The translations under genes were made by a program, and so were the position numbers. This document shows, piece by piece, positions 34,865-44,379 of a DNA stretch of 64,000 nucleotides (its first letter is position 1; each line of letters starts with the position of its first letter). Source of the stretch: Nostoc sp. HK-01 (GTDB taxonomy: Bacteria > Cyanobacteriota > Cyanobacteriia > Cyanobacteriales > Nostocaceae). Under the pieces are notes generated by a model that worked only from the letters and a program-made list of their open reading frames with translations, had not been told where the DNA came from and made no database searches. The DNA lies in contig AP018318.1 in assembly GCA_003990705.1 (NCBI GenBank), positions 372,001 to 436,000 of the forward strand. Reading direction: 5' to 3'.

Positions 34865-35998
34865 TTAATTCCAATCTTTACGTATTCTCCAAAATTTAAA
34901 AAGCTCTTTAACTTTTATCATCTCTACAGGTTTAAAAATAAATTCCTGCCCCGCTCTATCAATTTCATTCTGAATATTTTTTCCGATAATTGAATCATCT
35001 ATTTCATTCAGTCTTTCTAAATTATTTAAGAGATAATTCTCAAATTCCTTGCGTTCCTCATGATTTCTGTATAACAAAAATACAGCCTCTCCAACCAGGC
35101 TTTGAAAATCGAGCTTGCTATCTGTCATAAAATTCAGAAATGCTCCAGTCCTACTTTGAAGCACGTAATACATATACCAAATTTCGCGTCCTGATGCTCT
35201 AACATGACCATTTTTATGTACTGCTAATGCAATCCTCATTTCATCACAGTACATATAAGGCAAAGTAAACAATGTTGTGGATAAGTATTTAAATTTTGCC
35301 TCTCCTATAAATGACATTTCATTTGAATAGAAATAACTGAATACCTCCCTAAACTCTTTAGATTCAGCGAATTCTATTTGATACTCAGGGTTGTATTTGT
35401 GATAGGCACACTCTTGATTTCCAATATCTTTTTCCCATTCTTCAGGCTTCCATAGTAAATCTACCATTTTCTCACTGGGCTGGACATCCAAACCAAAACG
35501 TTCTCGCCACATGAGTTCAATCATCCTGATGTCAGCACTTTTATCTATAGGTGTATTCGTATCAATGTTTCTTGTATAAATGCTATTTGCTCTTATTAAC
35601 TTATCATTATCTCTGTATTCTTCTCTTAAGTAGTAAGGTTTAAATGGTCTATCAAATATTATTAACACATCTATTTCATTGCTTTGTAATTCAATTGTTC
35701 TTAATTCAATTTCTGGTCTTATATCACCAGCAAATGGCTTTGACCGAAGAAAATCTATCAAGTCAGTTTGTGACCTTCTATTGTCTTGAACAACTCCTTT
35801 TATTTCACAGCCAGCTTGAGGATCGCTCACTCCAAAGATTAGGTACTTATTTCCTTTATGCAGCGAATTAGCAAGACAAATAATATCCTGAAGCAATGCA
35901 GCCTTGTTATCATGATGTTTTTCTTTAAAATCCCAATATTGTCCTTCTCTCTTTGTTGCAACTAACTGTTTAATTTCAGCCTGTAGATTTATATCCAT
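34865..35998 (-). CDS. AlbA_2/Schlafen-like putative DNA-binding protein
   Basis: 377 aa. Residues ~8-135 match the AlbA_2 (Schlafen-type, formerly divergent AAA_4) domain: E-x-x-x-W-D-F-K-E at 20-27, LLQDIICLANS with the conserved NS, and KYLIFGVSD. The remaining ~240 residues contain an alpha/beta region with many aromatics and no recognised domain. AlbA_2 proteins occur in phage-defence islands and transcription regulators. It stands alone, next to an orphan antitoxin. AT content and codon use look slightly higher in AT than in the core genes. Confidence 0.82.
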   Translation of the reverse strand: MDINLQAEIKQLVATKREGQYWDFKEKHHDNKAALLQDIICLANSLHKGNKYLIFGVSDPQAGCEIKGVVQDNRRSQTDLIDFLRSKPFAGDIRPEIELRTIELQSNEIDVLIIFDRPFKPYYLREEYRDNDKLIRANSIYTRNIDTNTPIDKSADIRMIELMWRERFGLDVQPSEKMVDLLWKPEEWEKDIGNQECAYHKYNPEYQIEFAESKEFREVFSYFYSNEMSFIGEAKFKYLSTTLFTLPYMYCDEMRIALAVHKNGHVRASGREIWYMYYVLQSRTGAFLNFMTDSKLDFQSLVGEAVFLLYRNHEERKEFENYLLNNLERLNEIDDSIIGKNIQNEIDRAGQEFIFKPVEMIKVKELFKFWRIRKDWN

Positions 35999-36147
35999 GA
36001 AAACTCCACACTCAGGAATTATTAAACTATTTATAGACGTACTTTTACAGTTGAGACTAAAATATGACCGGTTGCCAAAGTACGTCTACTACACAACAAA
36101 TAGTGAACTCATCATCAGTTATGAAGTGAATTCAATCTGATTGCATT

Positions 36148-37545
36148 TTACAAACCCATCACAGTACGATAATGGGCTTCAATCTCCGCTACAGTTTGCG
36201 ACTTGCGCTGTGTATCCCATTGACTTAGCTGAAATAATTTTTGCCGTAATTCATCGACATTTATGGTATTAACTTTACCAGCAACGACTATTTGTTTGCC
36301 ATTCACCCACGCACTATCAACAGCATTGGTAGGTCGTCCTAAAACTAATAAACCAATGGGATCTGTACGGGGAAGTAATGATAAACTTGTCAAATCATAA
36401 AGCACTAAATCAGCTTGTTTACCCACAGTTAGGGAACCAATTTTATCTACCATATTTAAGCCTTTTGCACCACCTAAAGCTGCCATTTCTACAGATTTTC
36501 GGGGTGTAATCCAATGTTGATAATCTCGGTCTGTGGTGTTGTGCAGAATAGAACCAATTTTAATAGCTTCTAATAAATCTTGGGAATCATTACTCGAAGC
36601 ACCATCACAACCAAAAGTCACATTTACCCCAGCTTGGCGATATTTTAAAATTGGCGCAATACCACTACCTAAGCGCAAATTACTTAAAGGATTGTGAACA
36701 ACGGTAGATTGAGTTGCGGCAAGAATTTCAATATCAATATCATTTAACCAAACACAATGAGCGAGGGAAGTGCGATCGCTTAAATACCCAAGGCGTTTCA
36801 GATGTTCAACAGCACTACAACCGTATTTTTCTTGAGCTAGTTTCTCTTGGGCTTTGGTTTCGAGTAAATGTGAGTGACGACATAAATTATAGCGATCGCT
36901 CAACTCAATACAACCAGTAAACAAAGCATCACTACACAGCTGAATTCCTGTGGGTGCAACTAAAATATTCACACCTTCCTCTGGGCGATGAAACTGTCTC
37001 ACCGCTTCTTCAATAATTGCTAGGGTGTCCGCAGTTGAGCGAAAATACGGTTCATGATTGCGTTCTGTCTCCCCAGAGGGAATACCTGCTGTCAGCGATT
37101 CATCTTGAATTAAAGGTGCAATAAAAGCCCGAATCCCAATTTCTCGGTAAGCGCGAACTGCGGTAGCGATGGTTTCTAACTCTTGTCCCGGAATTAACAC
37201 CAGATGATCTACGACACTTGTACCGCCGGAAAGTAAAGTTTCTACCGCCGTTCCTAACGCACTGAGATAAACTTTTTCGGTGTCCAAAGGGGCAAAATCA
37301 TACAGTTCCGCCAGCCATAATTCTAAAGGCAAAACTGACATAATTCCCCGTTGCCACATTTCGGAAGAATGGGTGTGGGCGTTGACAAAACCAGGTAGTA
37401 GCAGTTTATTTTCCCCGTTAACAGCTGTCCCCACAACATCCAAATTAGACGCAATAGCAGAGATTTTACCCGCTACAACCTGCACATCTGTGGTTGTATA
37501 AGCATCATTGGTGGCAATTAAAACATTTTTAATAGTAAAGTTCAC
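36148..37545 (-). CDS. Amidohydrolase (ATZ/TRZ, guanine-deaminase-like subfamily)
   Basis: 465 aa. Metal-binding motifs of the superfamily are all visible: HTH (H57/H59), a His in RHSHLLET, a His in AHCVWL and an Asp in GCDGASSND. The EXXXE-like context and the C-terminal metal-box tail (GKQADLVLYDL) match the ATZ/TRZ-type deaminases. It should hydrolytically deaminate a heterocycle such as guanine, a triazine or a related base. It diverges from a cysteine hydrolase and cupin pair across an 82-bp promoter region, suggesting a shared pathway. Confidence 0.9.
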   Translation of the reverse strand: MNFTIKNVLIATNDAYTTTDVQVVAGKISAIASNLDVVGTAVNGENKLLLPGFVNAHTHSSEMWQRGIMSVLPLELWLAELYDFAPLDTEKVYLSALGTAVETLLSGGTSVVDHLVLIPGQELETIATAVRAYREIGIRAFIAPLIQDESLTAGIPSGETERNHEPYFRSTADTLAIIEEAVRQFHRPEEGVNILVAPTGIQLCSDALFTGCIELSDRYNLCRHSHLLETKAQEKLAQEKYGCSAVEHLKRLGYLSDRTSLAHCVWLNDIDIEILAATQSTVVHNPLSNLRLGSGIAPILKYRQAGVNVTFGCDGASSNDSQDLLEAIKIGSILHNTTDRDYQHWITPRKSVEMAALGGAKGLNMVDKIGSLTVGKQADLVLYDLTSLSLLPRTDPIGLLVLGRPTNAVDSAWVNGKQIVVAGKVNTINVDELRQKLFQLSQWDTQRKSQTVAEIEAHYRTVMGL

Positions 37546-37627
37546 GAGTTAAACCTTGATTAAGTAATTGAACGCTCTACTACATTTCAAGTTACAAAAT
37601 AGAAAAAGGTGTTGGGTGTTGCAATTT

Positions 37628-38419
37628 ATGAATCAGCCTCTGCGGACTTTGGGAGTTGCGCCAAATGCTTGGATGGTAGATCATGCGATCGCAGATATTA
37701 CGCGTCCTCCCAAAACCCCACAACCCGTTATTTTATCAACCGAAACGAAAACCCTGCGCCTTGATTTGTCAAAAGCTGCCATCCTCGTTATTGATATGCA
37801 AAACGACTTTTGCCATCCCGATGGCTGGTTGGCGCATATTGGCGTGGATGTCACTCCCGCACGTCAACCCATTGAACCGTTAAATAATTTACTTCCTAAA
37901 CTACGTCATGTTAATGTGCCTGTAATTTGGATAAATTGGGGCAATCGTCCCGACTTACTCAATATCAGTGCGGCTTCGCATCACGTTTATAACCCCACTG
38001 GCGATGGTGTTGGTTTAGGCGACCCTTTACCCAAAAACGGTGCTAAAGTTTTGATGGCAGGTAGTTGGGCGGCTGCTGTCGTTGATGAATTACCACAGTT
38101 ACCCGAAGATATCAGTGTGGACAAATACCGCATGAGTGGTTTTTGGGACACGCCCTTAGATAGTATCCTGCGAAATTTGGGAATTACTACAATATTTTTT
38201 GCTGGTGTGAATGCTGATCAATGTGTATTAACTACACTGTGTGATGCCAATTTTTTAGGATATGACTGCATTTTAATTAAAGATTGTACGGCAACAACTT
38301 CACCTGATTATTGTTGGTTGGCAACTTTATATAACGTCAAACAATGCTTTGGTTTTGTCACCGACTCACAAGCAATTTTCACCGCTTTAAATCACCCTGA
38401 ATTAACAGGAGGAACTTAA
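37628..38419 (+). CDS. Cysteine hydrolase, isochorismatase-like family
   Basis: 263 aa from ATG 37628 (an upstream TTG at 37568 is not supported). The isochorismatase-like amidase triad is visible: Asp56 in VIDMQND, a Lys in the DKYRMSGF region and Cys199 in NADQCV. The enzyme likely cleaves a C-N bond of a small amide, as in biuret hydrolase, ureidoacrylate or N-carbamoyl amidases. The cupin gene follows after only 3 bp, and the amidohydrolase is divergent. Together they suggest catabolism of a ring or urea-like compound. Confidence 0.9.
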   Translation: MNQPLRTLGVAPNAWMVDHAIADITRPPKTPQPVILSTETKTLRLDLSKAAILVIDMQNDFCHPDGWLAHIGVDVTPARQPIEPLNNLLPKLRHVNVPVIWINWGNRPDLLNISAASHHVYNPTGDGVGLGDPLPKNGAKVLMAGSWAAAVVDELPQLPEDISVDKYRMSGFWDTPLDSILRNLGITTIFFAGVNADQCVLTTLCDANFLGYDCILIKDCTATTSPDYCWLATLYNVKQCFGFVTDSQAIFTALNHPELTGGT

Positions 38420-38422
38420 TCA

Positions 38423-38878
38423 ATGCACTCTACTCGTTGCGTAATTCCTGTTATTAAATCTCCTAAAGATTATCAAGCATACCGCATTACTCCCCATGAT
38501 ACCAATCGGTTAGCAATTATCTTTGATTCAACCAACGCTAACACTTCTTTAACTTGTTGTATAGAAATCTTTGATGTCGGAGGCAAAACCCCACCCAATC
38601 GCCATCAATGGGCAGTTGAAATGTTTTTTGTTCTCAAAGGTGAAGGAGTGGCTATTTGTGATGGTAAAAAAGTTGCCATTAAAGCCGGAGATAGTTTACT
38701 AGTGCCGCCTACAGGTACACATTTAATTAAAAATACAGGTTCTAGTCGCTTGTATACATTGACAATTATGGTTCCTAATGAAGATTTTGCCGAATTAATT
38801 CGCAGTGGCACACCAGTAGAATTAGATGCAGAAGATATGGCAGTATTTGGTAGGTTAGATACCTTTATGCCGTATTGA
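38423..38878 (+). CDS. Cupin-domain protein
   Basis: 151 aa, start ATG after AGGAGG, 3 bp behind the cysteine hydrolase. A single cupin fold (about 40-125) has motif 1 spanning RHQWAVEMFFVLKGEG and motif 2 around VPPTGTHLIKNTG. The motif 1 His and Glu and the motif 2 His remain for metal binding. The role may be an enzyme or regulator of the neighbouring pathway. The tight spacing with the hydrolase implies an operon. Confidence 0.88.
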   Translation: MHSTRCVIPVIKSPKDYQAYRITPHDTNRLAIIFDSTNANTSLTCCIEIFDVGGKTPPNRHQWAVEMFFVLKGEGVAICDGKKVAIKAGDSLLVPPTGTHLIKNTGSSRLYTLTIMVPNEDFAELIRSGTPVELDAEDMAVFGRLDTFMPY

Positions 38879-38973
38879 ATCTGAATTAAATATCAAATGG
38901 CAACTCAACAACTATTGAAGATGTTGGGTTTGGTTTTATGTTGGATCAATTTTATCAACAACTGCTCCAATTC

Positions 38974-39006
38974 ATATCCCCGACTGCTTGAAGTAGTCGG
39001 GGATAT
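38974..39006. terminator. Hairpin between convergent cupin and phosphoesterase genes
   Basis: A 12-bp perfect stem ATATCCCCGACT/AGTCGGGGATAT. It shares TCCCCGACT with the hairpin at 19332-19364. It probably works for both convergent transcripts. Confidence 0.7.
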
Positions 39007-39029
39007 TGTCACTTACCAATTATCAATAA

Positions 39030-39887
39030 CTAATTAGCTGACGTTAAAGTAAACACAGTAATTTCTGGACGGGAAAATAACCGCAGATGTAAACCTGTCA
39101 TACCTAAGCCCCGGTTGGTATACAAAAACATCTTTTCTACCTGATATTTTCCCAAGTAATACTTTTTCGCAAAAGGTGGCAGAATCAGCGGCTCAATAAA
39201 TGGTAAACGTATCTGTCCACCATGAGAATGTCCTGAAAGTTGCAAATCAAAGCGCCCTGTTGCAGCACTGGTAGTCGCAAAGTCTGGTTCGTGGGCTAAC
39301 AATATTGCTGCGCCTGCTTTGGGTAACTGCTGCATCACTAAATCTAGGCGGCTTTTCCCCATCTGTACATCATCTACACCTGCAATATGCAGCGTTGCTC
39401 TACCTCGTTTGAGGGTATAAATATCATTACCTAAATAGACAATGTTGCTTTGTTGGATTGCTTTGATAATTCCTGGAGTATCGTTCTCGTAGTCGTGATT
39501 ACCTAATACGGCTACAGTTTGATCTTTGGGTGTGAATTTAGCTAAAGAATCTGCCAGTGAAGGAATTAATTTTGATAAATGGCGTGTAACTAAATCACCT
39601 GTAATGGCGATTAAATCGGGTTTTTGTTGGTTAACAAGCTGGACTATCCGATTTAAACGTTGCGGACTCATCCATCTATCCCGGTGAATATCGCTGATTT
39701 GCACGATGCGATAGCCGTTAAATTCTGATGCGAGGTTGGGTAATGTCAGTTGTAAAGAATTAATTTCAATCCAATTTGGTTCAATTAACTGGGCGTATAG
39801 TAAAATGCAAAAGCCAAACAATATGCACCATCGTATACATCGAAAGGCTGATCTGCTGGCTTTTATCAACCACTTACGAGTTCTCAA
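39030..39887 (-). CDS. Metallophosphoesterase (YaeI/YkuE-like)
   Basis: 285 aa. One N-terminal hydrophobic segment (about 17-33) anchors it in the membrane. Calcineurin-like motifs run in order: SDIHRD (D-x-H), AITGDLV (G-D), VLGNHDY (GNHD), a His in LLAHEPDF and SGHSHGGQ. These bind two metals. Related YkuE/YaeI proteins act on phospholipid-linked substrates such as UDP-diacylglucosamine. It is a single gene facing the convergent cupin gene. Confidence 0.93.
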   Translation of the reverse strand: MRTRKWLIKASRSAFRCIRWCILFGFCILLYAQLIEPNWIEINSLQLTLPNLASEFNGYRIVQISDIHRDRWMSPQRLNRIVQLVNQQKPDLIAITGDLVTRHLSKLIPSLADSLAKFTPKDQTVAVLGNHDYENDTPGIIKAIQQSNIVYLGNDIYTLKRGRATLHIAGVDDVQMGKSRLDLVMQQLPKAGAAILLAHEPDFATTSAATGRFDLQLSGHSHGGQIRLPFIEPLILPPFAKKYYLGKYQVEKMFLYTNRGLGMTGLHLRLFSRPEITVFTLTSAN

Positions 39888-40039
39888 GGCACAATCTCCT
39901 TCGACTTAATTGCCAAGTTTTTTACAGATGTTTGCAATTTTTTGTTTAATTTTCTTTTACCAGAGAAAATTAAAGATAGTCTTAAAATCGATAGAATAAA
40001 TAGATGTGATATACTATCTGTCTCTCTACTCCTGGTTTT

Positions 40040-41401
40040 ATGGGACTGCCAATTGTTGCAATTATCGGCCGACCGAATGTCGGCAAATCCACCCTGGTTA
40101 ATCGTCTCGCTGGGGAACAAACGGCGATTGTCCACGACGAACCAGGTGTGACACGCGATCGCACTTACATGCCTGCTTATTGGAATGATCGCGAGTATTT
40201 AGTGGTAGATACAGGTGGTTTAGTCTTTAACGATGACACCGAATTTCTGCCCTTAATTCGCCAACAAGCACTAGCAGCTCTACGAGAAGCATCTGCGGCA
40301 ATTTTCGTGGTTAATGGGCAAACAGGCCCCTCGCCAGCAGATGAAGAAATCGCTGAATGGTTACGTCAACAACCAGTACCTGTACTGCTGGCTGTGAATA
40401 AATGCGAATCTCCAGAACAAGGCATAATACAAGCTGCTGAATTTTGGGAACTGGGGCTAGGAGAACCATACCCCATCTCTGCAATTCATGGCAACGGTAC
40501 AGGAGATTTACTCGACGAGTTAATTAAATACATTCCAACTGTTACAGAAGTACCACAAACCAACGAAATTAAAGTGGCGATCGTTGGGCGGCCAAATGTG
40601 GGTAAATCAAGTTTATTGAATGCTTTTGTCGGTGAAGAAAGAGCCATTGTTAGCCCAATTTCTGGCACAACGCGAGATGCCATCGACACGTTTATCGAAC
40701 GGGATGGACAACAATATCGCCTCATTGATACTGCCGGGATTCGCAAAAAGAAAAATATCGACTACGGGACGGAATTTTTCAGCATTAACCGTGCTTTTAA
40801 AGCAATTCGTCGTGCTGACGTAGTTTTATTAGTCATAGATGCCCTTGACGGAGTGACCGAACAAGACCAAAAATTAGCAGGGCGGATCATTGAAGATGGT
40901 CGAGCTTGCATCGTTGTGGTGAATAAATGGGATGCCATTGAAAAAGACTCCCACACTATCTACGATTATGAAAAAACTCTGCAAGAACGGTTACATTTTA
41001 CCGACTGGGCATCAACAATCTTTGTCAGCGCCTTAACAGGGCAAAGAGTCGAAAAGATTTTAGAGTTGGTAAATCAATCAGCAGTCGAACACAAACGCCG
41101 CGTGAGTACATCGGTAATTAACGACGTTTTAGAAGAAGCTGTCAGATGGCACTCACCACCAACTTCACGCGGTGGCCGTCAAGGCAAAATTTATTATGGT
41201 ACACAAGTAACTACCCAACCACCGACAATTGCCCTATTTGTCAACGAAGCCAAACGTTTTAACGACAACTACCGTCGCTACATCGAAAGGCAATTTCGTC
41301 AACAACTAGGATTTAAGGGTACACCAATTCGTCTACTTTGGCGGAGTAAAAAAGTCCGCGATATGGAAAGTGGTAATGTCAACCGCGCAACTCGCGTGTA
41401 A
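40040..41401 (+). CDS. der: Ribosome-assembly GTPase Der (EngA)
   Basis: 453 aa with two consecutive G domains, each with [10 protein letters not shown] (starting near residue 10 and 183), DTGG/DTAG and NKCE/NKWD. A KH-like C-terminal domain ([12 protein letters not shown]..., [17 protein letters not shown]) follows. Der acts in 50S assembly. The length is typical. The ECF transporter gene follows after a repeat-rich 80-bp spacer. Confidence 0.98.
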   Translation: MGLPIVAIIGRPNVGKSTLVNRLAGEQTAIVHDEPGVTRDRTYMPAYWNDREYLVVDTGGLVFNDDTEFLPLIRQQALAALREASAAIFVVNGQTGPSPADEEIAEWLRQQPVPVLLAVNKCESPEQGIIQAAEFWELGLGEPYPISAIHGNGTGDLLDELIKYIPTVTEVPQTNEIKVAIVGRPNVGKSSLLNAFVGEERAIVSPISGTTRDAIDTFIERDGQQYRLIDTAGIRKKKNIDYGTEFFSINRAFKAIRRADVVLLVIDALDGVTEQDQKLAGRIIEDGRACIVVVNKWDAIEKDSHTIYDYEKTLQERLHFTDWASTIFVSALTGQRVEKILELVNQSAVEHKRRVSTSVINDVLEEAVRWHSPPTSRGGRQGKIYYGTQVTTQPPTIALFVNEAKRFNDNYRRYIERQFRQQLGFKGTPIRLLWRSKKVRDMESGNVNRATRV

Positions 41402-41409
41402 TGAAGTAA

Positions 41410-41480
41410 AAAGTAAAAAGTAAAAAGGCAAAATTTTATCTTTTTACTTTTGCCTTTTACCTTTTAACTTTTGCCTTATC
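41410..41480. repeat. Nostoc short repeats between der and the ECF T gene
   Basis: The spacer is made of AAGTAAAA and TTTTGCC/TTTTACC heptamer-like units, like the 20956-20990 block. They extend to the start codon of the next gene, so no Shine-Dalgarno is visible there. Confidence 0.7.
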
Positions 41481-41482
41481 TT

Positions 41483-42415
41483 ATGGATTTACTGCGATCG
41501 CTACCACTAGGCCTATACTTAGAACAACCGCAAACTTGGCTGCATAAACTTGATCCCCGCGTCAAAATTGCTTGGTTGATGAGTTTTTTAACCAGTTATA
41601 GTTTTGCAACTAATGAATGGCGCATCTTGCTAGTCGTGCTGTTGATTATTTTTACCTTATTTGCCAAAATTCCCCGCCGCGTTTGGCAGCAACAATTAGG
41701 TTGGTTATTAACACTCACAGTTTTAGTTTTATTTATTGCCGCAGTTAGCCCCGATGGCTTAGGCGTAAGTTATCAGCCTCGTCTCCCAGCTAATGAAAAA
41801 ATCTTAACTCCTAACTCAGCACAGGCTGAACGCCCCGCTAACAACACTCAGCACTCCCCACTCAGCACTAAAAAATACTCATACGTCCTATTTCACCAAG
41901 GGCCAGTGAAAATCACCAGGCATTCCTTAGATTTAGCCGTGCGTCTGAGTACAATTTTATTTACGGTGATTTATAGTACTAACTTATATCTTTTGACAAC
42001 TGCACCAGAAGAAATTACTGCGGCGATTGAAAGTATCATGCAGCCCTTACGCAGACTCAAGATACCTGTAACAGAAATTACCTTGACCTTAACTTTATCC
42101 TTGCGATTTATTCCCCTAGTTTTAGAAGAAGTGCAGAACTTGATTCGTTCTGTGATGACCAGGGCAATTAATTGGAAAAAACTGGGGTTGAAAGGTGCAG
42201 TCAAAGTGTGGATGATAGTCGCAGAAAGACTGTTAGAAAATTTGCTGTTAAGGGCAGACCAAATGGCGAATGCCATGATGGTGCGCGGTTTTACTAGCCC
42301 TAACGAACACAAAGTTCAGTGGCATGAATTACGACTCAAAACACGAGATTGGTTAGCGATCGCCACTTTAACTTTATTCTGGGGAGTGCGGGTAATTTCT
42401 GGTAATAAATTTTAA
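41483..42415 (+). CDS. Energy-coupling factor (ECF/CbiQ-type) transporter T subunit
   Basis: 310 aa from ATG 41483 (a TTG four codons earlier is less likely). The CbiQ/EcfT fold is shown by LDPRVKIAWLM at the start, several membrane helices and the coupling motifs ITLTLTLSLRFIPLVLEE and the ARG-type MAN-AMMVRGF. It joins a substrate-binding S component with ABC ATPases; none of these is adjacent. About residues 107-130 (TPNSAQAERPANN...) are translated from a Nostoc intergenic repeat inserted in frame. Confidence 0.9.
   Translation: MDLLRSLPLGLYLEQPQTWLHKLDPRVKIAWLMSFLTSYSFATNEWRILLVVLLIIFTLFAKIPRRVWQQQLGWLLTLTVLVLFIAAVSPDGLGVSYQPRLPANEKILTPNSAQAERPANNTQHSPLSTKKYSYVLFHQGPVKITRHSLDLAVRLSTILFTVIYSTNLYLLTTAPEEITAAIESIMQPLRRLKIPVTEITLTLTLSLRFIPLVLEEVQNLIRSVMTRAINWKKLGLKGAVKVWMIVAERLLENLLLRADQMANAMMVRGFTSPNEHKVQWHELRLKTRDWLAIATLTLFWGVRVISGNKF
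41814..41876. repeat. Nostoc repeat inserted in the ECF T-subunit gene
   Basis: The core ACTCAGCACAGGCTGAACGC and following CCCGCTA (41814-41840) matches 25 of 27 bases with 43804-43830. A tail of ACTCAGCACTCCCC-type units follows. It is read in frame as AQAERPANN. Confidence 0.8.
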
Positions 42416-42429
42416 GCTGTTCACTTATT

Positions 42430-43971
42430 ATGACCAAGCCTTGGCATTGGCGATCGCTCCCCTTAGAAAATCGTACTGGCGCGGAAATTTTCGCAGCCTT
42501 ATTTCTCCCAACAACACCATCAGGAATCGCTACCCTTCTAGAAAGTCCCTACCCAAACCCAACGAAACAACCCCAACTCAGTCGCTATTCTATCTGTGCA
42601 GGCGCTCCTAGGATAGTCGATGGCGTACCGCAGATGTGGACACCACAATTAGGAAAAGTTTTCCCATTTTTGGAAGAGTTGCTACAAAGTAGGGGTGTAG
42701 GGGAACAAATATTGAACTCATCCTCATCCCCCCTGCCTCCTGCCCCCTGCCTACCTCCTAATCTCCCCTTCACAGGTGGTTGGCTAGGATGGCTTGGTTA
42801 TGATGTGGCGTGGGAAATTGAACAGTTACCTTTTGCTAAATCTGATACCTTACCCTTCCCCGTAGCTTTTTGGTATGAACCAGAATCTTATGCCGTTTTG
42901 GATCATGTTGAACAAATTCTTTGGATAGCAGGTAGTGACATTAATGATGTAGATAGGTTAAAAATTCTTTTAGAAGAGAAAAAATCAGGGGATTCACTCT
43001 ACCAAGTTACCGCCTCACAAGATCAACCCATCAGTTTTGCCCCTGAGTTCTTCACATCGCAGTCAGATTATGAAACATCCGTCAACCGCGCCAAAAAATA
43101 TATTCAGGCTGGAGATATCTTTCAGGCGAATCTTTCTTTACGATTTGCCGCATCTACAAATGCTTCTGGCTGGTCAATTTACCAAACATTACAGAAAATC
43201 AATCCTTCACCTTTTGCCAGCTACTGGCAGACTCCTTGGGGTGAAGTAGTTAGCTGTTCACCAGAACGCTTGGTGCTGTTACAAAATCAGCAAGCCCAGA
43301 CTCGACCAATTGCCGGAACGCGATCGCGTGGTACTACCCCAGAAAAAGATAATCAACTGGCACAAGAACTACTCAGCAACACCAAAGAACAGGCAGAACA
43401 CATCATGCTGCTGGATTTAGAACGCAATGATTTAGGGCGAGTTTGTGAATGGGGAACAGTAAAAGTTGATGAATTGCTCACAATTGAGCGTTATAGCCAC
43501 GTTATGCACCTTGTCAGCAACGTTAAAGGTACTTTAAAATCCGACCAGAGCGCTGTTGATTTAATTCGTGCCATGTTTCCTGGTGGCACAATCACAGGGT
43601 GTCCAAAAGTGCGGTGCATGGAAATCATCGAAGAACTAGAGCCTGTTCGGCGTAGCCTATTCTACGGTTCCTGCGGCTATCTCGACTGGCGCGGCAACTT
43701 AGACTTAAATATCCTGATTCGTACCTTGCTATTAGCACCCGCATCTTCAGTTGAGGGGCAGAGGGCAGAAGGCAGGGGGCAGAAGGCAGGAAAAGAATCT
43801 CTGACTCAGCACGGGCTAAACGCCCCGCTACCGCTAACAGCACTCAACACCGTTTGGGGACAAGTGGGAGCAGGTATTGTGGCAGATAGTGATCCTGAAA
43901 AAGAATGGTACGAATCTCTGCACAAAGCACAGGCACAACTAGCAGCCCTAAAAATCATCAATTACCAGTAG
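42430..43971 (+). CDS. Anthranilate synthase component I / aminodeoxychorismate synthase (TrpE/PabB family)
   Basis: 513 aa, starting 14 bp after the ECF gene. The chorismate-binding domain (about 215-510) contains PIAGTRSRG, LLDLERNDLGRVC, the YSHVMHLVS segment, FPGGTITGCPK and a GLDWRGNLD-like end. PIAGT carries Ala as in anthranilate synthases, where E. coli PabB has Lys, so TrpE-like activity is likelier; the exact product is open. Two stretches look like translated Nostoc repeats: residues ~98-110 (SSPLPPAPCLPP) and ~440-470 (EGQRAEGRGQK, then TQHGLNAPL). Confidence 0.88.
   Translation: MTKPWHWRSLPLENRTGAEIFAALFLPTTPSGIATLLESPYPNPTKQPQLSRYSICAGAPRIVDGVPQMWTPQLGKVFPFLEELLQSRGVGEQILNSSSSPLPPAPCLPPNLPFTGGWLGWLGYDVAWEIEQLPFAKSDTLPFPVAFWYEPESYAVLDHVEQILWIAGSDINDVDRLKILLEEKKSGDSLYQVTASQDQPISFAPEFFTSQSDYETSVNRAKKYIQAGDIFQANLSLRFAASTNASGWSIYQTLQKINPSPFASYWQTPWGEVVSCSPERLVLLQNQQAQTRPIAGTRSRGTTPEKDNQLAQELLSNTKEQAEHIMLLDLERNDLGRVCEWGTVKVDELLTIERYSHVMHLVSNVKGTLKSDQSAVDLIRAMFPGGTITGCPKVRCMEIIEELEPVRRSLFYGSCGYLDWRGNLDLNILIRTLLLAPASSVEGQRAEGRGQKAGKESLTQHGLNAPLPLTALNTVWGQVGAGIVADSDPEKEWYESLHKAQAQLAALKIINYQ
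43750..43855. repeat. Two Nostoc repeats inside the TrpE/PabB gene
   Basis: A GGGCAGAGGGCAGAAGGCAG-type purine-rich repeat (about 43753-43795) is followed by the ACTCAGCACGGGCTAAACGC core (43804-43830). Both stay in frame. Confidence 0.8.
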
Positions 43972-44379
43972 TTGGCAATTATTGGTTATTTTGTGCCACA
44001 GAATAATAATTATGGCAACATGGAGAGAAGCCAGCGCCAACATCAATTTGCAAGTCAGCCTTGGCTATTACTTTAGAGGGTAAATCTTTTAGCGATCGGC
44101 AAAACCAAACAAAAAGGCAGATATTTTTTGTGTTATCCATCGCCAATAAGTCCGAGTTATCCAAGTCTCATCAACCCTTGTGTGCCTTTACCTTCTCCTA
44201 ACTATTAGCTTCATTTGCCTAGTAGGCATCAGATTAATGATTTCATAACTGCTATGTAATGGCAGAAGTTACTCAATTGGAGTAGTTTTAACTAAATATT
44301 CTGACGAATAGTATGATCATCGTCTGAATGTTTATCTAGAACTACGAATAAATATTCATACTCCTACCTTGATTCCTAA
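43972..44379. other. Intergenic region upstream of pipX
   Basis: 408 bp without a convincing gene. It holds the pipX promoter. The best NtcA-like match is an imperfect GTA-N8-TAA at 44282-44295, which is weak. Confidence 0.4.

Noticed and set aside
44282-44295. NtcA-like GTA-N8-TAA upstream of pipX
   Set aside because: The third half-site base is wrong and the nearest -10-like TAGTAT is only 13 bp away, not the expected ~22 bp.
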